In this document: in pieces, positions 7,298 to 16,700 of the stretch | Layout: each line of letters starts with the position of its first letter | How positions within the stretch are numbered: the first letter of the stretch is position 1 | Source of the DNA: Gemmatimonadales bacterium UBA4718 | GTDB taxonomy: Bacteria; Gemmatimonadota; Gemmatimonadetes; Gemmatimonadales; Gemmatimonadaceae | DNA length: 18,539 nucleotides | NCBI GenBank assembly: GCA_002404375.1 | Contig: DHJO01000128.1 | Location: 15,930 to 34,468 of the forward strand | Direction: 5' to 3' | Made by a program: the position numbers and the translations under genes | Notes under the pieces: generated by a model | Database searches by the model: none | Seen by the model: the letters and a program-made list of their open reading frames with translations, nothing else | Told to the model about the DNA's origin: nothing

Positions 7298-7367
7298 TCT
7301 TTACTGAGGGATACCGCGCCAGTCTATCGCTAGATTTATCCTGCACTCTAACCCGATCGATTAAGTA

Positions 7368-8771
7368 ATGGCCTCTTACGATGTGATCTTTATTGGTGGC
7401 GGTCCGGCCGGATACGTTGGCGCCATCCGCTGCGCTCAGCTCGGAATGTCGGTTGCCGTCGTCGAGCGCGAAGGCCTGGGCGGCACGTGCGTCCTGTGGG
7501 GATGCATTCCCGCCAAGGCACTCCTCGAAGCGGCGTACGTCGCCACAAAGGTCTCCCACTCCGCCGATTTCGGCGTCACTGTCGCCGATGTGATACTCGA
7601 TTACGGCGTGGCGATGAAGCGTTCGCGCGCGGTGAGCACCCAGAACTCCAAGGGCGTCGAGTTTCTGTTCAAGAAGCACAAGATCACGTGGATCAAGGGC
7701 ACTGGGCGGATCGCCGGAAAAAACTCGATTGCTGTTAAAGTTGACGGAAAGGACGAGAAGCACGAGGCGAAAAAGGCTATAGTCATTTCCACCGGGTCGA
7801 GAGTAAAAGGACTTCCTCAGATCGGCCTCGCGCTCAACAAAACGACGGTGCTGTCGTCGGACGAAGTGCTCGTGCTCGAGAAAGCCCCGAAAACCATGGC
7901 TGTCGTCGGCGCCGGCGCGGTGGGCTGCGAATTCGCCGACGTCTTCGCCGCATTTGGCACGCAGATCACCCTCATCGAAGCCCTCCCGGTCATTCTCCCG
8001 CTCGAGGACGCCGATTGCAGCGCGGAGCTCACCAAAAGCTTCAAGAAGCGGAAGATCGATGTCCTTGCCGGGGCCAAGATCAGCGATGTGAAAGTGGGAA
8101 AGAGCTCCGTCACTATGAGCGTAGAGACTGGCGGCAAGAAGCAGACACTCGAGGTCGAGAAAGTGCTCGTCGCGGCGGGGCGCGCTCCGAATACCGAAGA
8201 GATCGGCCTCAAGGAAGCAGGAGTCCAGCTCACGGACCGCGGCTTCATCAAGATCAACGAGCGAATGGAAACGTCCGCCAAAGGCATCTACGCGATCGGA
8301 GACGTCGCGGGTCCGCCAATGCTCGCCCACAAGGGCCAGCGCGAAGGCGTCGTGTTCGCGGAGTTCCTCGCCGCCCAGAAAAGCGTTCATCCAGTGAATT
8401 ACGGCAACATCCCGAACGCGACGTACTGTCATCCCGAAGTCGCCTCCATAGGGCTGACCGAGGCTCAGGTCAAGGAGAAGAAGATCGACTACAAGGTCGG
8501 CAAGTTCCTTTTCTCCAACAACGGGCGCGCCCGCACTTCCGGTGAAACCGAAGGCTTCGTGAAGATCATTCGTGACGCCAAGTACGGCGAGATACTTGGC
8601 GCGCACATCATCGGCGCGCACGCGACCGAGCTCATTCACGAGCTCGCCGTCGCCCGCGAGAATGAGTACACCGTGGAAGAAGTGGATCTCGCCATCCACG
8701 CCCATCCCACGCTCTCCGAAGCAATCGCCGAGGCTGCCCTCGATTCGCTCGGAAAGATGATCCACGCGTGA
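7368..8771 (+). CDS. lpd: Dihydrolipoamide dehydrogenase, E3
   Basis: This FAD flavoenzyme reoxidises the dihydrolipoyl group of E2 with NAD+. The 467-residue protein has the N-terminal FAD fold YDVIFIGGGPAGYVGAIRCA, the redox disulfide in GGTCVLWGCIPAKALL (C41 and C46), the NAD fold around MAVVGAGAVGCEFADVFAAF, the second FAD motif GIYAIGDVAGPPMLAHKGQ and the dimer-interface active-site pair HPTLSE (H446, E451). Length is standard. ATG 7368 has only a weak upstream purine stretch. It is separated from pdhC by the inverted-repeat spacer, so it may have its own promoter or be made at a different level. E3 usually also serves other 2-oxoacid dehydrogenases and the glycine cleavage system, which would make separate control sensible (inference). 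Confidence 0.96.
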   Translation: MASYDVIFIGGGPAGYVGAIRCAQLGMSVAVVEREGLGGTCVLWGCIPAKALLEAAYVATKVSHSADFGVTVADVILDYGVAMKRSRAVSTQNSKGVEFLFKKHKITWIKGTGRIAGKNSIAVKVDGKDEKHEAKKAIVISTGSRVKGLPQIGLALNKTTVLSSDEVLVLEKAPKTMAVVGAGAVGCEFADVFAAFGTQITLIEALPVILPLEDADCSAELTKSFKKRKIDVLAGAKISDVKVGKSSVTMSVETGGKKQTLEVEKVLVAAGRAPNTEEIGLKEAGVQLTDRGFIKINERMETSAKGIYAIGDVAGPPMLAHKGQREGVVFAEFLAAQKSVHPVNYGNIPNATYCHPEVASIGLTEAQVKEKKIDYKVGKFLFSNNGRARTSGETEGFVKIIRDAKYGEILGAHIIGAHATELIHELAVARENEYTVEEVDLAIHAHPTLSEAIAEAALDSLGKMIHA

Positions 8772-8786
8772 CTTAGGTGACGGACT

Positions 8787-9479
8787 GTGGCTGAGCGCGA
8801 GCTATGGACAGTGCCTCTGGGGCGAATGCCCTATGCGGAAGCGCTCGAGCTCCAGCGGCATATCGCCCGCGACCGGATAACGGGTGCCATCGCGCAGGAT
8901 GTCCTGCTCCTCGTCGAGCACCCTCCGGTCGTCACCCTCGGCAGAGCGTCGAAGGAGAAGCACCTGATTGCGTCGCCCGCCTTTCTGGAGAGCAAAGGGG
9001 TAGAGCTGTTCGAGGTGGAGCGAGGCGGAGACGTGACGTTTCACGGCCCGGGGCAGCTCGTTGGATATCCGATCATCGATCTCAAGCGTCACCGCCAGGA
9101 TCTGCACTGGTACCTGCGGAAGATCGAGGAGGCGCTGATCAACACGCTCGCCGACTACGACATTCCAGCCGAGCGCAACACGAGTTTCACCGGGGTGTGG
9201 ACGAGGGGAAAAAAGATCGCTTCGATTGGCGTCCACGCGCGCGATTGGGTGACCTGGCACGGGTTCGCGCTCAACGTTACGACTGATCTCTCCTACTTCG
9301 ACCTGATCGTCCCCTGCGGAATTGACGGTGTCGTCATGACGTCGATTGCGCGAGAGCTGGGAATCGAGCACGTCTCCCCACAGGATGTCAGAGACCGGGT
9401 ATCGGCCAAGTTTGCGGAAGCGTTCGATCTCACGGCGGTCGTGACCTCTCGCTCGGCGCTTCTCGAGACATTTGCGTGA
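8787..9479 (+). CDS. lipB: Octanoyl-[ACP]:protein octanoyltransferase LipB
   Basis: LipB moves octanoate from acyl carrier protein to the lipoyl lysine of E2-type domains, the first step of de novo lipoylation before LipA. The 230-residue protein shows VLLLVEHPPVVTLGR, RGGDVTFHGPGQLVGYPIID (about 79-98), FTGVWTRGKKIASIGVHARD with the catalytic lysine in KKIASIG (probably K143), WHGFALNV and the catalytic cysteine C177 in IVPCGI. Everything needed for activity is present. GTG 8787 is supported by AGGTGA six bases upstream. It starts 15 bases after lpd, and its stop overlaps the helicase start (GTGA). Having both lipA and lipB beside their main substrate, pdhC, suggests coordinated supply of lipoylated E2. 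Confidence 0.96.
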   Translation: MAERELWTVPLGRMPYAEALELQRHIARDRITGAIAQDVLLLVEHPPVVTLGRASKEKHLIASPAFLESKGVELFEVERGGDVTFHGPGQLVGYPIIDLKRHRQDLHWYLRKIEEALINTLADYDIPAERNTSFTGVWTRGKKIASIGVHARDWVTWHGFALNVTTDLSYFDLIVPCGIDGVVMTSIARELGIEHVSPQDVRDRVSAKFAEAFDLTAVVTSRSALLETFA

Positions 9480-11554
9480 CGGAGACGCTCAAGGTCTATC
9501 CGGCCCGCGACCGCCTCGAAACCATCGGCACTCCACGGGACTTCGCTTCGGAGCTCAATCCCCAGCAGGCGGCCGCAGCGACGCACGCGGACGGACCGCT
9601 CCTCATCATCGCCGGCGCTGGAACCGGGAAGACCCGCACCCTCGTCTATCGTGTCGCGCATCTGATCGAGCGCGGCGTCGCGGCCGAGCGAATACTGCTG
9701 CTCACGTTTACGAGGCGTGCCGCGCAGGAGATGCTCTCCCGCGCTGAGCGATTGGTTGGCAGCAACAGCAAGCGCGTGCATGGTGGGACGTTTCATGCGA
9801 CCGCCCACCGGCTGCTGCGGCGTTACGGCCCAGCTGCTGGCCTTCCGAAAGACTTCACGATCATGGATCAGAGCGATTCAGCGGATCTTATGCAGCTCTC
9901 CCGCGCCCAGCTCGGCTACGCCGCGAGGATCAAGCGATTTCCCAAGAAGGAGACGCTTCAGTACGTGTACTCCCGGCACATCAACACGGGAATCCCGGTC
10001 GAAGACATTGTTCGCGACGAGTACGCACAGTTCGTCGACTACCTGGAAGATTTCGCCAAGATCTACGGTGATTACATTCGGCGGAAGCAGGAACGGAATC
10101 TCGTCGATTACGACGATCTCCTTCTCTTCTGGGCGCTGATGCTCGAAGCGTCGCCAGACCTTCGCCAGCGGATCGGCGGGATGTACGACCACATCCTCGT
10201 AGACGAATACCAGGACACGAACGTGCTTCAGGCGCGAATTCTCCGCGGTATGTGCGGCGCTCACGCCAACATCACTGTCGTTGGGGACGACGCCCAGAGC
10301 ATTTACTCGTTCAGGGGCGCCAACTTCAGGAACATCCTCGACTTCCCAAAACAGTTCGCGGGCGCGACGACTGTTACTCTCGAGCAGAACTATCGCTCCA
10401 CCCAGCCGATCCTCAGCGTCACCAACACTCTCATTTCGCGCGCCGCCGAGAGATTCACGAAGAATCTCTGGACAGAGCGGACCGGCGGGGAGACGCCCTG
10501 GCTGGTGGCGGCGCGCGACGAGCAGCAGCAAACCCGCTTTGTCGTCGATCGAATACTGGAGCTGCACGAGGAAGGAACGCCGCTGCGCGAGATCGCCGTG
10601 CTCTTCCGCGCCGGTTACATGTCCGCTGACCTGGAGATAGAGCTCACCAATCGAAAGATCCCGTTCGAGAAGTGGGGTGGTCTCAAGTTTCTGGAAGCAG
10701 CGCACGTCAAGGACGTACTCGCTTTTCTACGCATTCTGGAGAACCCCCGCGACGAGGTGAGCTGGTATCGGCTGCTGCTTCTTCTTCCCGGAATCGGTGA
10801 TGCAACCGCGCGCGCGGCGATTGATTCGATGATCGCGGCGGCGTGGGAGTCCAATGCATTCGGGCGATACGATCCGCCGCCGAGGGCGAGAGCGGCGCAC
10901 ACCGCTTTGGTGGCGCTACTGAATGAATTGCGCTCAGGGCCGTTGCTGGATGAGGCGCAGGTAGCAGCGGACATCGCTCGCGTACGGCAGCTCTACGACA
11001 ACATCTTGCGCGAGCGGTACGATCGCGTTGAGCCGCGACTCGCCGATCTCGATCAGTTGCAGACGATCGCCGCGGGTTATCCGGATCGGGCGACGTTCCT
11101 TTCTGCGCTCGCCCTCGAGCCGCCCCAGGCGACGCAGGACTTGCCCGGCGGAAGCCACGAGGAAAATGACTGCTTGATCCTCAGCACCGCCCATTCGGCG
11201 AAGGGAAAAGAGTGGGATGCAGTGTTCGTGATCTGGGCAGTGGATGGATGGTTCCCTTCCGCCCGCTGCCTCAACACCGAAGAGGAGACCGAAGAGGAGC
11301 GTCGGCTGATGTACGTCGCGCTGACTCGCGCGCGAAATTATCTGAGCGTGACGTATCCGCTCAACGCATACTCGTCGAGGAGAGGCGCGGACTACTCGCT
11401 CGATCAGCTTTGCCGTTTCATCGATCGCGGGGTGCGCGACAACATGCAGCGAGTGGCTCTGGCGAGTGACAACGCGCCGGCGAAAGAAGACGTGATCGGC
11501 AAGCAGCCGGTACTGGATTTGCGGGCTTTATTGCGCTCGCGTTTCAGCGGGTAG
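9476..11554 (+). CDS. UvrD/Rep/PcrA-family ATP-dependent DNA helicase
   Basis: This superfamily 1A 3'-5' helicase has 692 residues. Motifs in order are Q-motif LNPQQAAA (27-34), Walker A AGAGTGKT (46-53), Ia LLTFTRRAAQEM, II VDEYQD (242-247), III GDDAQSIYSFRG (270-281), IV LEQNYRST (302-309), V STAHSAKGKEWDAVFV (from about 570) and VI VALTRAR (614-620). All catalytic motifs are intact. Motif V reads AHSAKGKEW rather than the LHAAKGLEF of E. coli UvrD, and the HVDGWFPSARC-like tail (AVDGWFPSARC) points to the shorter UvrD-like subgroup rather than UvrD/PcrA proper. The protein is slightly short of UvrD (about 720). GTG 9476 overlaps the lipB stop by four bases, so it is probably translated from the lipB transcript. 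It likely acts in DNA repair; the functional link to lipoate genes is not obvious. Confidence 0.9.
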   Translation: MTETLKVYPARDRLETIGTPRDFASELNPQQAAAATHADGPLLIIAGAGTGKTRTLVYRVAHLIERGVAAERILLLTFTRRAAQEMLSRAERLVGSNSKRVHGGTFHATAHRLLRRYGPAAGLPKDFTIMDQSDSADLMQLSRAQLGYAARIKRFPKKETLQYVYSRHINTGIPVEDIVRDEYAQFVDYLEDFAKIYGDYIRRKQERNLVDYDDLLLFWALMLEASPDLRQRIGGMYDHILVDEYQDTNVLQARILRGMCGAHANITVVGDDAQSIYSFRGANFRNILDFPKQFAGATTVTLEQNYRSTQPILSVTNTLISRAAERFTKNLWTERTGGETPWLVAARDEQQQTRFVVDRILELHEEGTPLREIAVLFRAGYMSADLEIELTNRKIPFEKWGGLKFLEAAHVKDVLAFLRILENPRDEVSWYRLLLLLPGIGDATARAAIDSMIAAAWESNAFGRYDPPPRARAAHTALVALLNELRSGPLLDEAQVAADIARVRQLYDNILRERYDRVEPRLADLDQLQTIAAGYPDRATFLSALALEPPQATQDLPGGSHEENDCLILSTAHSAKGKEWDAVFVIWAVDGWFPSARCLNTEEETEEERRLMYVALTRARNYLSVTYPLNAYSSRRGADYSLDQLCRFIDRGVRDNMQRVALASDNAPAKEDVIGKQPVLDLRALLRSRFSG

Positions 11555-11674
11555 ATTCGGGCCCGTCCGAGATGGGCCGATAAAGCGCTATCAAATGCCT
11601 TTAACGCGTCTCTCCACGTTCGCTCTTTCCGATCGCTGGTACGAGCACTATGCTTTCGCTAACAGGGAGCTTGT

Positions 11675-12142
11675 ATGACTCAGCTCGATCGAACCTGGGC
11701 CCTCTCCCGCCGCGCAAGTCTCTGCGCGGCTGGAATCGTTCTGATGACTGGCTGCAGCTTCATCCATCCGCCCAGTCACGAGCTCCCAGCAGATGCCGGA
11801 CATCTGATCAGTTCGCAAAGAATACAAGCATCCGGAGGCACAACCGCGTGGGATGTTCTCAAGCGAACATCTTTCCTGTCGACCCAGGACGCCAAGAACG
11901 GCGGCCCGGGACGGATGTGGTATCGTGGGCGCGGAAGCATCCTGCTCGATGAGACGCCGCTGGTGGCGATTGACGGGGTGCCCCAGACCGACTTTCATAT
12001 TCTCGGAACGCTCCTGGCGAACGCGATCGACAACATAAGAATCCTGAGCGCGAGCGAAGGAACAGTGCTGTACGGCATCAGGGCCGGTGGAGGCGCGATA
12101 TTGATTCAGACCCGCACGGAGACCCCGGAGCCGAAGCGGTAA
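11675..12142 (+). CDS. Lipoprotein consisting of a TonB-receptor plug-like domain
   Basis: This encodes 155 residues. A basic N-terminus and hydrophobic stretch (AGIVLMTGC) end at Cys27, a plausible though imperfect lipobox, implying an outer-membrane-anchored lipoprotein. Residues about 50-148 resemble the plug domain of TonB-dependent receptors: an RGRGSILLDETPLVAIDGVP strand pair, IDNIRILSASEGT and VLYGIRAGGGAILIQT. These correspond to PLIIIDNVRV, IETIDILKGP and ALYGTAAANGVILVTT in the SusC encoded nearby. There is no beta-barrel and no carboxypeptidase-like domain, and the frame stops cleanly at 12142, so it is not simply a cut-off receptor within this window. GGGAG-type SD lies about six bases before ATG 11675. 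It converges on susD across a shared terminator. Function is unknown; a partner, decoy or regulator of a SusC barrel is possible. Confidence 0.75.
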   Translation: MTQLDRTWALSRRASLCAAGIVLMTGCSFIHPPSHELPADAGHLISSQRIQASGGTTAWDVLKRTSFLSTQDAKNGGPGRMWYRGRGSILLDETPLVAIDGVPQTDFHILGTLLANAIDNIRILSASEGTVLYGIRAGGGAILIQTRTETPEPKR

Positions 12143-12164
12143 CAAGGAGTGCATTCGTGGATGC

Positions 12165-12197
12165 AAAGAGGGGAGCGCTTTCGCGCTCCCCTCTTTT
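12165..12197. terminator. Bidirectional intrinsic terminator
   Basis: A perfect 14-bp stem, AAAGAGGGGAGCGC (12165-12178) with GCGCTCCCCTCTTT (12183-12196), encloses a TTTC loop, and T's follow on the plus strand. The A-start of the stem gives a short T-run on the minus strand. It lies between the convergent ends of the plug-like lipoprotein (12142) and susD (12218) and probably stops transcription from both sides. Confidence 0.9.
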
Positions 12198-12217
12198 AAC
12201 TTCTTCGGGCGAACTCT

Positions 12218-13756
12218 TTACGGTGTGGCTGTGTTGCAGGAGGCAGTCTTGAAGATACCATTGCTCTCTTCGAAGATTGGAACCGGCAGATTGACCGCGG
12301 GACCGTACACGCCTCCAGGTTGTCCTGCCAGAATGTAGGGACCGGTAGCGTAGACCGCTGCGAACGGACGTCCAATCTGTCGGATCAGACGCCGCATGTC
12401 ACCGAGCCGGTGCGCCGTCGCGTACATCCAGAAGCCGCGCTCCGCGAATGTTAGATTCTCCCGGGCGGCTTGTGTTCCCGGATCAGTCAGGTCGGCAAGG
12501 CCCGTCGCTGTGGTGTGTGCGGTAGTGTTCGTCTCAACCCCGCCCGCGGTCGACGGGTTTAAGCAAGCGCTCGCGATTGGCGCGCATTGATTCAACGCAA
12601 GCACATGACGCGGATCGTTGATTTTTAGCAGCCAATTGGCGATGTCGTTCTTGCGGAGATAAGCCTCGGCCTCGATCAATCGAGCCTCTGTCCCACTGGC
12701 GACTACAATCGGAGTTTCACGGGCAGGGTACTTCTGCGTCCGGAAATTCCCCGCCCCGTTGAATCCCGGAGTACTAGGCAGGAAAGCAGTGCGCACGTCC
12801 GCACCATTTACGAACTGGGAGCGATACGCCAAGCCGACGTTCCCGCCTGCAGCCGCGTTTCCCTCCTGGTTCGCCTGACCCCAACGCACCTGGTTGTTGA
12901 CGAACGCCCATACACCATTGTTCTCGCGCGTCGTGTTGTTAGAGTGTGAAACGAGGTACGAGAAAGTCGTCGGAACACCGGCGGTTCCTCCAATCGTCGC
13001 AATTGCTGAATCGAGAAATGCATCACCGTATGTATCAGCGAGATCGAGGTAAGCGCGAGCCTTCCCAACCCTCGCCAAACGAAGCTGCGCAGTCGCAGCT
13101 CCCGAAACGGGACTGATCGAGTTCGCGACCGCGGTCGCGCTGTCGAACCGGTTAATCGCAGTGCGTAGCATCTGCACTGTACTCAGGCCCGGCTTGCCGA
13201 TGACGGCGCCCTGCGATGTCACTGAATCGAACGGTACCCCAGAGCAATAGATCTCTGCGAATAGTAGGTAGTCCAATCCGGCCACGTTGAAAATCTCCGC
13301 GCGCTGAGCGGCGAAGCCGTTTACTTCGCCGGCAAGGAACGTCGGCGCAAGCTGCGCAAACTTCGCTGCTGCCTGTTCGGCTGATTGCCGCGAACGGGCA
13401 AGATTGCGAAATACCGCGTCGTTATTGGCGTTGTCAGCACGCGTGTACCGCGCGTCAATCTGAATACGTGTGTCGAATGTATCGGTGATGTAGAATTCAT
13501 CACCGAGTATTCCGCTGTAATTGACTACGCCCTCATTCCCGCCGGGCGTTGAACCGTTGAACCCAATCTGAAAGTCCGCCAGCACTCCCCCGTAGACTGT
13601 CGGAAGTGCGGACTTGTCGGTCACAGCTCCGATGGGAACAATGTCTGGCCTTTGGACCGTCAACAATCTGTCGGTGTTGCAGGCGGTTGCCGTCGCCGCG
13701 CTGGCCACCGCGAGGGCGGCCAGCAATCGGAATCGGTAGGAGCTTGCTCTACGCAT
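12218..13756 (-). CDS. SusD/RagB-family nutrient-binding outer-membrane lipoprotein
   Basis: SusD-like lipoproteins form the surface lid of a SusC transporter and capture glycans, peptides or other oligomers. This 512-residue protein has a signal peptide (MRRASSYRFRLLAALAVASA, then ATATAC) with a weak lipobox before Cys26, then CNTDRLLTVQRPDIVP, the C-x-D-x-L-x-V-x-x-P start typical of the family. Helical repeat-like sequence follows, with an AARENLTFAERGFWMYATAHRLGDMRRLIRQ block near the C-terminus (ERxFxxxAxxxRxxDLRR-like), a SusD hallmark. I chose ATG 13756 because AAAGGT lies six bases upstream. An in-frame ATG at 13783 overlaps the susC stop (TAATG) and would add nine residues. It is the second gene of the operon, 26 bases after susC. 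The substrate cannot be told. Confidence 0.9.
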   Translation of the reverse strand: MRRASSYRFRLLAALAVASAATATACNTDRLLTVQRPDIVPIGAVTDKSALPTVYGGVLADFQIGFNGSTPGGNEGVVNYSGILGDEFYITDTFDTRIQIDARYTRADNANNDAVFRNLARSRQSAEQAAAKFAQLAPTFLAGEVNGFAAQRAEIFNVAGLDYLLFAEIYCSGVPFDSVTSQGAVIGKPGLSTVQMLRTAINRFDSATAVANSISPVSGAATAQLRLARVGKARAYLDLADTYGDAFLDSAIATIGGTAGVPTTFSYLVSHSNNTTRENNGVWAFVNNQVRWGQANQEGNAAAGGNVGLAYRSQFVNGADVRTAFLPSTPGFNGAGNFRTQKYPARETPIVVASGTEARLIEAEAYLRKNDIANWLLKINDPRHVLALNQCAPIASACLNPSTAGGVETNTTAHTTATGLADLTDPGTQAARENLTFAERGFWMYATAHRLGDMRRLIRQIGRPFAAVYATGPYILAGQPGGVYGPAVNLPVPIFEESNGIFKTASCNTATP

Positions 13757-13782
13757 ATATGTACCTTTGCGGAATCGCCGCA

Positions 13783-16700
13783 TTAAAAGTTGATGTTGAT
13801 GCGACCGATGTAGCGCTTCACCGGCGGCTGCGAGAGGAACTCGGCCTGCGTGAAACTGGCGGTCGTGAAGTTGATCTCCGGATCGAGACCCGTGTACTTG
13901 GTCCAGGTGTGCAGGTTCCGTCCAGCCAAAGTAACGGTGACGCCACGCGTCATCCCAAACCGCGATGCAAACTGACTCGGGACGTCCCACGTCAGGGAAA
14001 CCTCGCGCAGTTTGACATAAGAGGCATCCTCGATGTATCCAGCGGCCGTGCCGAACTGGATGTTGGCGATCGCCCGAGCCTGCTCCCAGAGCGGCGATCC
14101 TTTCACATAAAGCTCAGGGCAGTTGCCGATGGTGCCGCAACGGAACTCCTGAGTGCTGTTGAACTGCTTGAACCCCTGCTGTGCATCCAAGAGCGTGTTT
14201 AGGTGCAGATGTTGGAACAACGTCATCGATGAATTCAGCGACCAGGTGCGACTCGGTAACGGATTACCGAGATACGCGGTATCGCCTACGGTCACCTCCG
14301 TATAGTCGATGATTCCGTCGCCGTTCTTATCGGCGTACGTGTAGGTCGGCTGGTAGTACGCGCCGAGCGGACGCCCTTCGGTGTGCCGTTGAGTCGCCCC
14401 GCCCAAACCGAAGATGATGGGCTGGATCTTGTTGCCAAGAAGGTCCTTGCCCAGATCAATGAGTTTGTTGTGAACCGTGGCATAGTTGAGCGTTGCGTCC
14501 CAGCCAAAGCGCTCCATTCGCACCAGCCCGACCGTGGCTTGCAGCTCGATTCCCTTGTTGGAGACGCGACCAATATTTGTCAGCTGTGCCGCGGCGGTGC
14601 CAGCAGCTGACGGAAGAGTCCGGCTGATGAGGGCGTCTCTTGACTGCTTGTCGAATACCGTGAAATCAAGACCAAGACGATCGTTAAGCATGCTCGACTC
14701 GAATCCAAATTCACCCTCGCGAACCTTCTCGGGTCGGAGGTTGGGATCACCAAGGTTTCCAACGTTGATGCCGCTCGTCTCCGTTCCGACCACGTTGACC
14801 GCCGTCGGGTTGAAGTACTGGAGAGCATCGACGGGTCCTGGACGCAGGCCTGACACACCGTAAGCGCCGCGAAGCTTGAAGGTGCTGATGAATCTGGTTG
14901 GGAACCACCGCTCGCGGCTCACTACGTATGAGAGGCTTCCCGAGGGATATTTGGCGAAGCGGAAGTCTTTGCCGAACGCGCTGTTCTTGTCCCCACGCAG
15001 AGCACCAGTGAGATAGACGCGTTCGGCGAATTCGAGCTGCTGCTGGATGAAATAGCCGAGCGTCCTGTTGTCGAGTTGATCCTCGCCTACCGCGAATCCC
15101 GTCGACGTGCCAGCGAGCGAGCCTGTGCCCGCAACCAGAGTCGTTCCGAAGGCCTGGTTGTCGGTCAAATTCTCTCGTTGGAATTGTGTGCCGGCAGAGG
15201 TCTTTGAAACCAGGGACTGACCCAGATTGAAGGTCGCCGTTCCGCTGAGATTGGCAGTGTAGTTGAAGATCTCGAAACGGTTGGCCGTGCGGTTTCCGAT
15301 GCGGTTGCTTGTGTTGTTGTCGAGAATGTTCGGTGGAAGCAGACCAGCGTCGAAGCGGTTCAACACGTCGTAGCCCAGTGTTCCCAGCACCTGGAACCAG
15401 GAGAGCGGGGTGTAATCCCCGTTCAGGCCACCCGTAAATCGCTCAACGTCCTGGTTGGATACCACGGCGTACAGCTTGGAAGGCGCTCGAAGGAAGTACC
15501 CAAGTCGGCTCCCCGAAGCCGGCTCAACCGGTTCGTTTTCCCGCGCCTTCCCCAGCAGACCTCCCGAGACAATGCCGAGGTTGTTGTTGTCGTTCTGCGG
15601 GAGAGAAGCACGGCTGGTCAGGTAGCCACCGTTGATCTGTACGCGCAGTTTGCTGAATGGAACCAGGTTCAGATTCGATCGGACGTTGACGCTGCGCAAA
15701 CGATTGTCGAGAAACACTCCAGTCTCGTCGCTTACGTCGCCGGAGACGAAATACTGGGCGAGCTCGTTTCCCCCCGATGATTGGAGTCCGCCGCGGCTGT
15801 TCTGGCCAGTCCGGAACGGGCTGTTCTGCACCAGGGGGTTATAAACGAAGAGGGAGTCAATGGCCGGGCAGCGCGCGACTCCAGTTGCGACGTCCGCAAG
15901 GAAGCAGAAGGATGGATTCGCTCCGCCGTTCGCGTACGAGTTGTAGTTGGCGGGAAAGCGGTCGAACGGTTTGATGGTGCCATGCTCCGCGTACGTTGTG
16001 TAAGTCGGCGTGCCCGCGCGACCACGCTTGGTCGTTACGAGGATGACGCCGTTAGCGGCAGCCGTGCCGTAGAGTGCCGACGCGGCAGGCCCCTTAAGAA
16101 TGTCGATTGTCTCGATCTCGTCGGGATCCAGGTCGTTTAATCGGGATATGCTTTGTCCGCCAACGCCAATTGAGTAGCTGTTGAATGCGTTGTTGACGCG
16201 GACGTTGTCGATGATGATCAGCGGTTCATTCGATAGATTGACGCTGTTTGCTCCGCGGATGCGAACGCGCGCGCTTGTACCGGTGGTGCCTCCATTCTGA
16301 ATGACGGTGACGCCCGCCGCGCGACCCTGGAGAAGGCTCGCCCCGCTATTGACCGCGGCCTTCTGCACCTCAGCGACATTGATGTTCGACACTGTGTTCC
16401 CGACTTCAACGCGCCTCTGTTCACCGCCCTGTGCGGTGACGATGACACGATCAAGCGAGATCGCGGCAGACGACAGAGCAAAATCCGCGTTGTTCGTCGA
16501 GCCGGAGGCGACATTCACCGTTTGAGCAGTTGACGCATATCCGATTCGTAGTGCACGGACCTGCGCTGGACCCGCAGGGACGTCCGTAAGCCGGTATCGT
16601 CCCTCCGCGTCGGTGCGAGCACCGCGCGTTGTTCCCACGATCACCACGTTCGCATCGGCGACGGGTTGGCCTGAGCCACTCTCCGTCACCCTGCCCGTGA

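Noticed and set aside
7080..7307. Open frames of 67-75 residues on the plus strand and a 550-residue minus-strand frame running from 8765 into this spacer
   Set aside because: They cross the inverted repeat, whose short GC-rich units happen to avoid stops, and the long one is antisense to lpd. No family resemblance or ribosome site.
7485..7520. Unusual redox motif GTCVLWGCIPAK in lpd
   Set aside because: The essential C-x4-C pair and GCIPxK are intact, and the middle residues vary among E3 enzymes, so this is not notable.
11557..11580. Weak hairpin after the helicase stop
   Set aside because: Only 4 plus 3 bp with a bulged base and no T-run. It is not convincing as a terminator.
13757..13990. 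Long N-terminal extension of SusD (open frame reaching 13990)
   Set aside because: The extra residues lie inside susC, carry no motif, and would bury the signal peptide. A ribosome site precedes ATG 13756.
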